Shown here: in pieces, positions 1 to 5,701 of the stretch | Layout of the letters: each line of letters begins with the position of its first letter | Numbering within the stretch: position 1 is the first letter of the stretch | NCBI GenBank assembly: GCA_934444895.1 | Contig: CAKSDA010000078.1 | Location: 1 to 7,462 of the forward strand | Source: an uncultured Eubacteriales bacterium | GTDB taxonomy: Bacteria; Bacillota; Clostridia; Oscillospirales; Acutalibacteraceae | DNA: 7,462 nt | Direction of reading: 5' to 3' | Notes under the pieces: generated by a model | What the model was told of the DNA's origin: nothing | Database searches by the model: none | The model's input: only the letters and a program-made list of their open reading frames with translations | Program-made: the position numbers and the translations under genes

Positions 1-576
1 AAGGAAGACGGCGTAACAGTTGCCGATATGATTCAGGAAGTTTTCCTTGCAGTCCGTGAAAACATTAAGGTTCGCAGATTTAAACGCTACGAGGGAACAA
101 TTGCAACTTATGTTCACGCAGGCGGAAAAATCGGTGTTATGGTTAAATTTGATGCAGACTCCGATGTTGCCGATAATGATTTATTTAAAGAAATGTCAAA
201 AGACATTGCAATGCAAATAGCTGCTGTTAATCCGCAGTATTTAAATAAAGAAAGCGTTCCGGCAGATGTTGTTGCAAAAGAAAAAGAAATTTTGGTTTGC
301 CAAATGAAAGAAGATCCTAAAATGGCCAACAAGCCTGAGCAGGTTCTCGGAAAAATTGTTGAAGGTAAACTTGGAAAGTTCTATTCAGAGAACTGCTTAA
401 TGGAACAGCAATTTGTTAAAGACGGTGATTATACCGTTGGCAAATATATTGCAGCAAAGTCAAAAGAAATCGGTAAAGATGTTAAAGTTTTAGAGTTTGT
501 TCGTTTTGAAAAAGGTGAAGGAATTCAAAAAAGGGAAGACAACTTTGCTGATGAAGTTGCCGGTATGATAAAATAA
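1..576 (+). CDS. tsf: Elongation factor Ts, C-terminal part (5' end outside window)
   Basis: EF-Ts is the guanine-nucleotide exchange factor that reloads EF-Tu with GTP during translation elongation in the cytoplasm. The frame is open from base 1, so the gene starts before the window; 191 codons plus TAA are visible. Recognisable EF-Ts elements are the segment RRFKRYEG, then TYVHAGGKIGVMV, the dimerisation/coiled-coil region around KMANKPEQVLGKIVEGKLGKFYSENCLMEQQFVKD, and the family's C-terminal signature VLEFVRFEKGEGIQKREDNFADEV. The missing N-terminal part would hold the UBA-like domain and the EF-Tu-contacting TDFV motif. In most bacteria tsf follows rpsB and is often followed by pyrH; here a terminator follows directly, so it is probably the last gene of its operon. 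The ATG at 28 is internal, not the true start. Identity is very secure. Confidence 0.96.
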   Translation, partial: KEDGVTVADMIQEVFLAVRENIKVRRFKRYEGTIATYVHAGGKIGVMVKFDADSDVADNDLFKEMSKDIAMQIAAVNPQYLNKESVPADVVAKEKEILVCQMKEDPKMANKPEQVLGKIVEGKLGKFYSENCLMEQQFVKDGDYTVGKYIAAKSKEIGKDVKVLEFVRFEKGEGIQKREDNFADEVAGMIK

Positions 577-586
577 AAACAATTTT

Positions 587-619
587 ACTGACTGCCGCTA
601 ATACGGCAGTCAGTTTTTT
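587..619 (+). terminator. Intrinsic terminator of tsf
   Basis: A perfect stem CTGACTGCCG (588-597) pairs with CGGCAGTCAG (604-613) around the 6-base loop CTAATA, with one more A-T pair at the base. It is followed by six T residues (614-619). It starts about 10 bases after the tsf stop codon, which is textbook Rho-independent geometry. The minus-strand side lacks a U-run, so it works in the plus direction only. Confidence 0.93.
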
Positions 620-653
620 AATATTTTAAATTTTGCAGATTGGAAAAGTAATT

Positions 654-1346
654 ATGAAAAAAATTGTTTTAAAAGAAGAAATAGTATACATTCTCGCAAT
701 TATTTTACTTTCTTTTTCGGTTGCTTTAATTGCAGCTTCAAATTTTGGAGTTTCAATGATTGTAGCGCCGGCCTACCTTATAAGTTTAAAGTTTACTGCA
801 TTAACATTCGGACAAGCGGAATATGTGGTTCAGGCAATTGTATTTATATTATTATGTTTAATACTTAAAAAGTTTAAATTTACATACGCATTTTCTTTTG
901 TAACATGCATTATTTATGGAGGTTTTCTTGACCTTTGGAGAAATGTCATTCCTATTTTAAACCCTGCAATATACGCTACCGGAGAATTTAATATATACCT
1001 AAGAATCATTATGTTTGTTGTAGGTGTTGTATTAACTTCTTTTTCGGTGGCGCTGTTTTTTAGAGTATATTTATTCCCGCAGGTATATGACTTCTTTTCA
1101 AAAGCGGTCAGTAAAAAATTTATAATTGAAATTTCAAAATTTAAACGCTGCTTTGATCTGACATGTCTTGTAATTGCGCTGATTTTATCTTTGGTATTCT
1201 TTAAAGAAATTAAAGGCATAGGAATCGGAACAATAATTATGACCTTTATTAACGGAATTTTGATCGGATGGTTTTTAAAATTTTTGGATAAGTATTTTAT
1301 ATTTGAACCGTATTTTAAAAAATTAAAACAGAAATTTGAAATTTAA
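654..1346 (+). CDS. YczE/YitT-like integral membrane protein (DUF6198-like)
   Basis: A 230-residue, strongly hydrophobic protein resembling the YczE/YyaS/YitT family (DUF6198-like), membrane proteins of unknown transport role. About five hydrophobic segments are visible: roughly residues 10-30 (YILAIILLSFSVALIAA), 55-75 (VVQAIVFILLCLIL), 82-105, 115-140 (IIMFVVGVVLTSFSVALFF) and 165-215 (two segments around a Lys/Glu/Gly-rich turn). The short motif SNFGVSMIVAPAYLIS after the first segment and the repeated SFSVAL sequence fit this family. I chose ATG 654 because GGAAAAG lies 5 bases upstream; an in-frame TTG at 633 has no ribosome binding site and lies close behind the tsf terminator. The C-terminus is Lys-rich and probably cytoplasmic. 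No clear promoter fits the 34 bases between the terminator and the gene, so its transcription is unclear. Family call is by pattern only; function is unknown. Confidence 0.75.
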   Translation: MKKIVLKEEIVYILAIILLSFSVALIAASNFGVSMIVAPAYLISLKFTALTFGQAEYVVQAIVFILLCLILKKFKFTYAFSFVTCIIYGGFLDLWRNVIPILNPAIYATGEFNIYLRIIMFVVGVVLTSFSVALFFRVYLFPQVYDFFSKAVSKKFIIEISKFKRCFDLTCLVIALILSLVFFKEIKGIGIGTIIMTFINGILIGWFLKFLDKYFIFEPYFKKLKQKFEI

Positions 1347-1385
1347 TTGATATTTTCCTGTCGGAAAAATCGGTTTTTCGGTTCG

Positions 1386-1410
1386 AATATTATAAAATAT
1401 TATAAAATAT
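1386..1410. repeat. Short 10-bp tandem repeat in the spo0A upstream region
   Basis: A 10-bp AT-only unit (ATATTATAAA) is repeated exactly about 2.5 times. It lies between the end of the membrane-protein gene and the Spo0A box. It gives A-tracts in phase with the helix and so may bend DNA, but nothing else indicates a function. Confidence 0.6.
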
Positions 1411-1452
1411 ACATCTTATCATTCTATCTTCAAAAAGCCAAAAATGCTCCTG

Positions 1453-1459
1453 TTCGACA
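1453..1459 (-). promoter_or_regulatory. Perfect Spo0A box (0A box)
   Basis: TTCGACA is the exact complement of the canonical 0A box TGTCGAA bound by phosphorylated Spo0A. It lies about 210 bases upstream of the predicted spo0A transcription start. A 6-of-7 match, TGTCGGA, lies at 1359-1365 on the plus strand. In Bacillus subtilis, 0A boxes upstream of spo0A mediate autoregulation; the same role here is inferred from position. The core is only 7 bases, so a chance match is possible, but its place in the spo0A upstream region makes it more credible. Confidence 0.55.
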
Positions 1460-1627
1460 TTTTGTAATACATTTCCTTATAATATTCGCACAAGGCGATA
1501 AATGTTAAAGAATAGTATTTTTTTATCGTTTTAAAGTATATATGTCATATTTGGTTAATTTGTGCAATTTTGCGCTTTTAAAACTAACAAAAAAATTCAA
1601 TTTATACAAAAATTGCCAATAAATCTA

Positions 1628-1656
1628 TTGCAATTATTTCCAATATATGGTAAAAT
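1628..1656 (+). promoter_or_regulatory. SigA-type promoter of spo0A with extended -10
   Basis: A -35 element TTGCAA (1628-1633) and a -10 element TAAAAT (1651-1656) are separated by exactly 17 bases, and the -10 is preceded by TGG, giving an extended -10 (TGnTAAAAT). Transcription would begin near 1663, leaving a leader of about 20 bases that is just long enough for the AAGGAGG Shine-Dalgarno at 1670-1676. The rest of the 1347-1627 gap shows only the Spo0A box and a short tandem repeat; I found no convincing SigH promoter. Confidence 0.8.
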
Positions 1657-1683
1657 ATTCCTACAATTTAAGGAGGAATAACA

Positions 1684-2472
1684 ATGGATAAAAAACTTAA
1701 AGTAATAATTGCAGACGATAGAACAGAGTTTGGCGCAAACTGTGCTAAGGTGTTGAAAACATACGGAATGGATGTTTCGTTATGCGAAAAAGATGGTCAG
1801 AAATTGTTGCATAGGATAAAGATAATGAAACCGGACATAGCAATTGCAGATGTTTTTATGCCTAATTTAGACATAATTGGTGTCTTGACCGAAACAAAAC
1901 AAATTCCAAAAAGCGAAAGACCTATGGTTATTGCAATGTCTTCATTTGATAATCCGCAACTCGAAAAGGAAACATTAATTTCCGGCGCTGCTTATTACTT
2001 TATAAAACCATTTGATATTTCTGTAATGGCTGAAAGAATAATAAAACTTTATGACTGGAGACATGAGCAGAATCCGATTGAAAGCAACACCACAAATAAT
2101 AATGTTGTTGCAGATTCTGATCTGGAATTAATGGTAACCGAAATTATTCATCAGATAGGTGTACCGGCCCATATTAAAGGTTACCACTATTTAAGAGAGG
2201 CTATTATTTTGACAGTAAATAATCCGGAAATAATCAATTCGGTTACTAAACTTTTATATCCTACAGTCGCAAAAAATCACCAAACAACATCTTCAAGGGT
2301 TGAAAGGGCAATAAGGCATGCAATTGAGGTTGCGTGGGATCGCGGAGATATTAATGTACTTAATTCATATTTCGGTTATACCATTCACAACAGCAGAGGT
2401 AAGCCGACCAACAGCGAATTTATTGCAATGATTGCGGATAAGCTTTGTTTAAGGCTTAAAAAAATTGGATAA
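1684..2472 (+). CDS. spo0A: Sporulation master response regulator Spo0A
   Basis: Spo0A is the phosphorylation-activated transcription factor that commits the cell to endospore formation. The protein has 262 residues, normal for the family. The receiver domain (about 1-125) shows the acidic pair D11-D12, the phospho-acceptor Asp56 in the ADVFMPNLD context, Ser86 at the switch position and Lys108 in YYFIKPF. A variable linker (about 127-145, Asn/Thr-rich) leads to the Spo0A C-terminal DNA-binding domain, starting at VTEIIHQIGVPAHIKGYHYLREAI. Its helix-turn-helix TTSSRVERAIRHAIEVAW (201-218) and the tail GKPTNSEFIAMIADKL are nearly invariant in the family. The start has AAGGAGG 7 bases upstream. 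In many clostridia and bacilli spoIVB precedes spo0A; here a membrane-protein gene does. A Spo0A box upstream suggests autoregulation. Identification is essentially certain. Confidence 0.99.
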   Translation: MDKKLKVIIADDRTEFGANCAKVLKTYGMDVSLCEKDGQKLLHRIKIMKPDIAIADVFMPNLDIIGVLTETKQIPKSERPMVIAMSSFDNPQLEKETLISGAAYYFIKPFDISVMAERIIKLYDWRHEQNPIESNTTNNNVVADSDLELMVTEIIHQIGVPAHIKGYHYLREAIILTVNNPEIINSVTKLLYPTVAKNHQTTSSRVERAIRHAIEVAWDRGDINVLNSYFGYTIHNSRGKPTNSEFIAMIADKLCLRLKKIG

Positions 2473-2473
2473 T

Positions 2474-2520
2474 AAAAATCCGAGTTGACAGCAACCGTTT
2501 TTCTGTCAGCCCGGATTTTT
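2474..2520. terminator. Bidirectional terminator shared by spo0A and the recombinase gene
   Basis: An 18-bp stem pairs 2474-2491 with 2503-2520 around an 11-base loop, with one A-C mismatch and one G-T pair. The outermost five pairs are A-T, so the stem is flanked by a T-run on the right in the plus sense and on the left in the minus sense. It starts right after the spo0A stop, and its right arm overlaps two bases of the recombinase stop codon (2519-2521). It therefore fits termination of both converging genes. Confidence 0.88.
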
Positions 2521-3505
2521 ATGTTTTATCCTTTTTAATTTCAGCAAGCGGATTAGCATTAAAAGCTTCTCTCAAAAATTCATTAGAAACATGGGTGTAA
2601 ATTTGGGTTGTATTTAAATTTTCATGTCCTAAAATTTCTTTAAGAGTTCTGATATCAACATGTCCTCTTTGATACATAAGTGTTGCAGCAGTATGGCGAA
2701 GCTTATGCGTTGAAAGGCCTTTGTTTCCCAGTCCGGCCTTTTCAAGGAACTTATATACAATATACTGAACCATTTTATTGCTGAGTCTGCGCTTATTTCT
2801 GCTGATAAACAGAGCATCTTTATATTCCGCCGGAATACCGTCCACCGGACGAACCTTAAGATATTCATTTATTGCCTCAACACAGGCGGCATTTAAATAT
2901 ACAACTCTTTCTTTGTTTCCTTTTCCTATAACCCTTAAACTGTTATCACTGCCTATATCACCTAAATCTATTGAACATAATTCAGATAATCGCAATCCAC
3001 AGTTTAAAAACAAAACCAGTATACAATAATTTCTTTCTTTATAATTACCTTCAACAGACTTTAAAAGTTTTATACTGTCTTCAAAATCAAGAAATTTAGG
3101 TAATGAAGTTTCAGTTTTAGGTGATTCCAATAGTTCTGCTGGATTGCTGTCAATTACTTTTTCATGCATGGAAAGATATTTAAAATATGTTTTTAGTGTA
3201 GAGCACTTGCGGGCTCTGGTGTTTGCTGAGTTCTGAAGTTCATTCTTACAATAAACCAAAAAAGAATATAAATCCTGAAGTGTAATACTGTTTGCAAGTT
3301 TTTGATCTACTCCGGAAATATCGATTTTTTTAAATTCCGTATTTTCAGGAACCATGCCTCTAATAAGCAAAATGTATCTGTAAAAAGTTCTTAGGTCGGT
3401 ATAATATTCATTAATGGTATTTTTTGATTTATTTTTTATTGTTTCACTATACATCAAAAAATCTTTGATAATTTCAGGGCATGAAAGCAAAATCTTATGA
3501 TTCAA
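2519..3505 (-). CDS. Tyrosine recombinase, XerC/XerD-like
   Basis: A 328-residue tyrosine site-specific recombinase, close to the roughly 300 residues of Xer proteins. The N-terminal SAM-like DNA-binding domain covers about 10-125 (KNKSKNTINEYYTDLRTFYRYI, then NTRARKCSTLKTYFKYL). The catalytic domain shows the full set of active-site residues: Arg172 (NCGLRLSEL), Lys195 (IGKGNKERVVYL), His267 and Arg270 (HKLRHTAATL), His294 (LGHENLNTTQIY) and nucleophile Tyr303. The start is a TTG at 3505, supported by GGGAGGTG on the minus strand with 8 bases between GGAGG and TTG; no in-frame ATG lies nearby. The general architecture fits the housekeeping enzymes that resolve chromosome dimers at dif, but I see no convincing dif site or mobile-element cargo, so XerC, XerD or a stand-alone integrase cannot be separated. 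It converges with spo0A and is transcribed alone, with a leader of about 125 bases. Confidence 0.93.
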   Translation of the reverse strand: MNHKILLSCPEIIKDFLMYSETIKNKSKNTINEYYTDLRTFYRYILLIRGMVPENTEFKKIDISGVDQKLANSITLQDLYSFLVYCKNELQNSANTRARKCSTLKTYFKYLSMHEKVIDSNPAELLESPKTETSLPKFLDFEDSIKLLKSVEGNYKERNYCILVLFLNCGLRLSELCSIDLGDIGSDNSLRVIGKGNKERVVYLNAACVEAINEYLKVRPVDGIPAEYKDALFISRNKRRLSNKMVQYIVYKFLEKAGLGNKGLSTHKLRHTAATLMYQRGHVDIRTLKEILGHENLNTTQIYTHVSNEFLREAFNANPLAEIKKDKT

Positions 3506-3638
3506 ATATTACACCTCCCGGTTTTTTTATAAAGAATAGGGGAGCCGGAAAATTAATTTTAGATCCCGCTGTTTTGAATTCTTTAAGCATTAAAACAAGC
3601 TATTTCAGTTGTTTTTTAGAATTGCTTTTTATAGATAT

Positions 3639-3667
3639 ATTATACTACCGAAAGGATATTATTGCAA
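3639..3667 (-). promoter_or_regulatory. SigA-type promoter of the tyrosine recombinase gene
   Basis: On the minus strand, -35 TTGCAA (3667-3662) and a perfect -10 TATAAT (3644-3639) are separated by 17 bases. Transcription would begin near 3632, giving a leader of about 125 bases before the TTG start. The -35 is the same hexamer as in the spo0A promoter. A second perfect TATAAT lies upstream at 3679-3674 with only a weak -35 (TTTTAA, 16-base spacing) that falls inside the palindrome at 3692-3711. Confidence 0.78.
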
Positions 3668-3691
3668 TAAAACATTATACAAAACGGACAG

Positions 3692-3711
3692 TTTGTTAAA
3701 ATTTTAACAAA
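3692..3711. promoter_or_regulatory. Perfect 20-bp palindrome matching the Rex operator pattern
   Basis: A 20-bp perfect palindrome with no loop contains TTGTTAA-AATT-TTAACAA. This matches the clostridial consensus for Rex, TTGTTAA-N4-TTAACAA; Rex is a repressor that leaves DNA when NADH is high relative to NAD+. It lies about 25 bases upstream of the best -35 of the recombinase promoter, centred near -70, and overlaps the poor -35 of the alternative upstream promoter. It could also control a weak plus-strand promoter (TTAACA 3704-3709, 15-base spacing, TAAAAT 3725-3730), but no gene follows in that direction. The match is direct; binding by Rex is inferred. Confidence 0.5.
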
Positions 3712-3829
3712 TAGGGAAATCCTGTAAAATTGATTTAAGATTAGATATAAAAAGTTTCAAAAAGGGATTTTGGGTATATTAATTTTTTACAAATTAAGTA
3801 GGTCATAAAACAAATATCATCAAACTATA

Positions 3830-3864
3830 ATAAAAGTATTACTAATTAAATGTAATACTTTTAT
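3830..3864. repeat. Perfect 13-bp inverted repeat
   Basis: ATAAAAGTATTAC (3830-3842) and its exact complement (3852-3864) flank a 9-base loop. The arms carry A/T runs at their outer ends, so it could act as a weak terminator in either direction, but the stem is poor in GC. A protein-binding site is equally possible. Confidence 0.6.
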
Positions 3865-4238
3865 AAACTTTAAACCTGCGCAAACCATTATAAAAACTAC
3901 ATATAAATTATTATATTGTTAAATAATATAGTAATCTGATAAAACTAATTTAAAGTAAAAGTATTTGAATGTTTTAAATTATATAAAAGTATAAGTAAAT
4001 ATTAATATATAATTTAATAGTAAAAAATATAATTAGTTAATACAAAATATAATATTATAAAAATATAAAATATATATTTTTATATAAAACATAATTTATA
4101 CAGAATAAATATATTATTATGTATTAGGTAATGTGCTTGAATAGGCTATTTTAAGCCAAATAATCGCATTTTATAACTATTATTGGAACTTAAAAACCTA
4201 TAGAAAAAACCTTATATTTTTTATTTTTCACTCCCCCG

Positions 4239-4268
4239 AATTATACAAAATATTCATTTTGTATAATT
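4239..4268. repeat. Perfect 13-bp inverted repeat with 4-base spacer
   Basis: AATTATACAAAAT (4239-4251) is repeated exactly inverted at 4256-4268 with the spacer ATTC. The tight symmetry resembles a dimeric repressor operator as much as an RNA hairpin. A run of C residues (4233-4237) lies directly to its left. I do not recognise the motif as a known regulator site. Confidence 0.6.
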
Positions 4269-4307
4269 AGCAATAGAAAAAGGTGGCCCTATACGGTGAC
4301 AAAATAG

Positions 4308-4335
4308 TAGATAAAAATAGATAATTAGTAGATAA
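4308..4335 (+). repeat. Three phased TAGATAA heptamers
   Basis: TAGATAA occurs at 4308-4314, 4318-4324 and 4329-4335, spaced 10 and 11 bases apart, that is, about one DNA helical turn. The outer two copies lie in a longer direct repeat TAGTAGATAAA (4305-4315 and 4326-4336). The arrangement is iteron-like but may be chance in such AT-rich DNA. Confidence 0.45.
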
Positions 4336-4374
4336 ATAATAAAGGAAAAATAACCGGATTAATAACGAACTAAT

Positions 4375-4414
4375 AATGCTCCCTGATAATTATGTGCAAT
4401 TATCAGAGAGCATT
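4375..4414. repeat. 17-bp inverted repeat downstream of the ABC permease gene
   Basis: The arms 4375-4391 and 4398-4414 pair over 17 positions with one C-A mismatch around the 6-base loop ATGTGC. It lies about 110 bases past the permease stop codon and is the strongest hairpin there, so it may end the minus-strand operon. Neither side has a proper U-run, so a classical intrinsic terminator is not certain. Confidence 0.6.
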
Positions 4415-4522
4415 TAAAAACCTTTCTATATATAAATTTCAAAAATTAATTATAAACTGAGAAGCCTTTTATATTTCATCATTTTTAAATTTATACAAAA
4501 CAAATCCAGACCTTAAATAAAA

Positions 4523-5701
4523 CTATTCTTTTCTTAGTGCGTCTATCGGCAGCAGATTGGCAGCTTTAAGCGCCGGATAAATGCCGAAAGCTCCTCCGCA
4601 AAATATTGAAATAAAAAATATTATAAGAATGTTTACCCAGTTAACTGTTAAATCAATTTTAAAAATTATTTGCGCCGCAATTACTAAAACAAAACAAATT
4701 ATCAGTCCGATAAAAAATCCGAGTATTGATATAAAAAGCGACTCAAATAAAAACTCTGCCGCTATATGCCTTTTTGTTGCACCGATTGATTTTTTTATTC
4801 CGATTTCCACAGTTTTTTCAGATACCCTCATAAGCATAATTGTAACAATGCCAAGACCGGACACTAATAATGAAACTCCGCTGATCAGCCTTAAAACTGC
4901 CGTTATAATTGTCATAATTTTATTAAGACCATCTCTTTGATTGTTAAGGTTATTGATTTTTAAAACATCAGAATTCTTGTGCAAGACGCTTTTTATTTGA
5001 TTGTTAATATACAAAGAGTTTTGCGCTTCACAATTTTTTGAAACATTCAGAGCGATTTGATCAATTTTGCCGTTTCCGAGTTCTGATTGAAGAGTTGTAT
5101 ACGGTACATATATAATTGTAGGCAACAGCTCCCCTATTGAACTTTGAAGTAAACTGCTGCTGGCTTTAACTATGCCTATAATCTCAAATTCTTTTGTGTT
5201 TCCGGAAATGAAAATATCAATTTTCCTTCCTAAAACATTATTTGTTGCAAAAATTTTTTCTGCGGTCTCGTCATCAATAAGGCAAACATTTTTATTTGTC
5301 GCAATATCCCCGCAATTCACCTTTCTCCCCTTTGTTGTTTCTAATGATATAACGCTTTTTGCGTTTTCGTCTATTCCGCATATTATAGCTTTATTTATGT
5401 TACTATATTTTAAAAATCCATTTGCAGTAATAATGGGTGTTGCCGATTCAACAAATTTTTCTCTCTTTAATTTCATTAAATCATCGTTGTTAAGGTATGT
5501 TATATCGCTGTTTTCACATGTAATGCTAACGCCGCTAAGCCCCAAACTATCAAGTTCCGAGTTAATTATACTTATACTGTTGGTGCTGATTATATCAATA
5601 AGCATAACCGAAAATACTCCTACTGCAATACTTATTGCTACCAAAAAGGTATTAACCTTTTTTGCGCTGAATTCTCTAAGCCAAAATTTAATCAGTCTCA
5701 T
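4523..5701 (-). CDS. MacB/FtsX-type ABC transporter permease
   Basis: A 392-residue membrane subunit of an ABC exporter or mechanotransmission complex of the MacB/FtsX family (YknZ-like in Gram-positives). One transmembrane helix lies near the N-terminus (about 16-38, VNTFLVAISIAVGVFSVMLIDII), followed by a large extracytoplasmic MacB-type core domain (about 40-255). Three helices of the FtsX domain follow (about 262-290, 318-345 and 350-375). Family hallmarks are EIGIKKSIGATKRHIAAEFLFES before the third helix and the C-terminal GIYPALKAANLLPIDALRKE. The start chosen is ATG 5701, with AAAGGG 6 bases upstream; an in-frame GTG at 5716 has a poorer ribosome binding site and adds five residues. 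It overlaps the 3' end of the adaptor gene by 14 bases, so the two are probably translationally coupled. There is no ATPase domain in the protein and no ATPase gene nearby. Confidence 0.92.
   Translation of the reverse strand: MRLIKFWLREFSAKKVNTFLVAISIAVGVFSVMLIDIISTNSISIINSELDSLGLSGVSITCENSDITYLNNDDLMKLKREKFVESATPIITANGFLKYSNINKAIICGIDENAKSVISLETTKGRKVNCGDIATNKNVCLIDDETAEKIFATNNVLGRKIDIFISGNTKEFEIIGIVKASSSLLQSSIGELLPTIIYVPYTTLQSELGNGKIDQIALNVSKNCEAQNSLYINNQIKSVLHKNSDVLKINNLNNQRDGLNKIMTIITAVLRLISGVSLLVSGLGIVTIMLMRVSEKTVEIGIKKSIGATKRHIAAEFLFESLFISILGFFIGLIICFVLVIAAQIIFKIDLTVNWVNILIIFFISIFCGGAFGIYPALKAANLLPIDALRKE

Larger units (their letters stand above)
3712..4522. other. Long AT-rich non-coding region upstream of the recombinase gene
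   Basis: About 0.8 kb with no credible coding frame on either strand. The central stretch, about 3895-4135, is almost entirely A and T, far below the surrounding genes in GC. Several inverted repeats stand out and are listed separately (3830-3864, 4239-4268, 4375-4414), as is a phased heptamer repeat (4308-4335). A small island of more mixed composition around 4280-4300 (GGTGGCCC, TACGGTGAC) is not recognisable as a known RNA. No transposase remnant, tRNA or rRNA was seen. It could hold a decayed gene, a small RNA or a structural chromosomal element; nothing in the sequence settles this. Confidence 0.6.

Noticed and set aside
633..653. TTG at 633 as start of the membrane-protein gene
   Set aside because: No ribosome binding site in front of it; ATG 654 has GGAAAAG at suitable distance.
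1359..1381. Hairpin after the membrane-protein gene (CGGAAAAA with TTTTTCGG)
   Set aside because: The stem has a G-G mismatch near its base, a very short loop and no T-run after it, so it is not a convincing terminator.
1488..1512. SigH-like promoter upstream of spo0A (AAGGCGAT then AAAGAAT)
   Set aside because: The -35 matches only partly and the spacer is several bases shorter than SigH promoters require.
3515..3544. Five-base-pair stem hiding the recombinase ribosome binding site
   Set aside because: CTCCC/GGGAG over a 20-base loop is too weak on its own to claim regulation.
3481..3699. Plus-strand 72-codon open frame starting inside the recombinase gene
   Set aside because: It overlaps the recombinase start, promoter and leader in antisense, has no proper ribosome binding site and resembles no protein I know.
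4035..4062. dif-like site in the AT-rich region
   Set aside because: The left arm AGTTAA and AT core look similar to the inverse of the Firmicutes dif site, but the second arm lacks its GG and conserved end; matches are expected by chance in this composition. A second partial resemblance near 4100-4130 needs an insertion.
4283..4324. 13-residue open frame beginning GTG GCC CTA
   Set aside because: Too short, ribosome binding site directly abuts the start, and no similarity to a known small protein.
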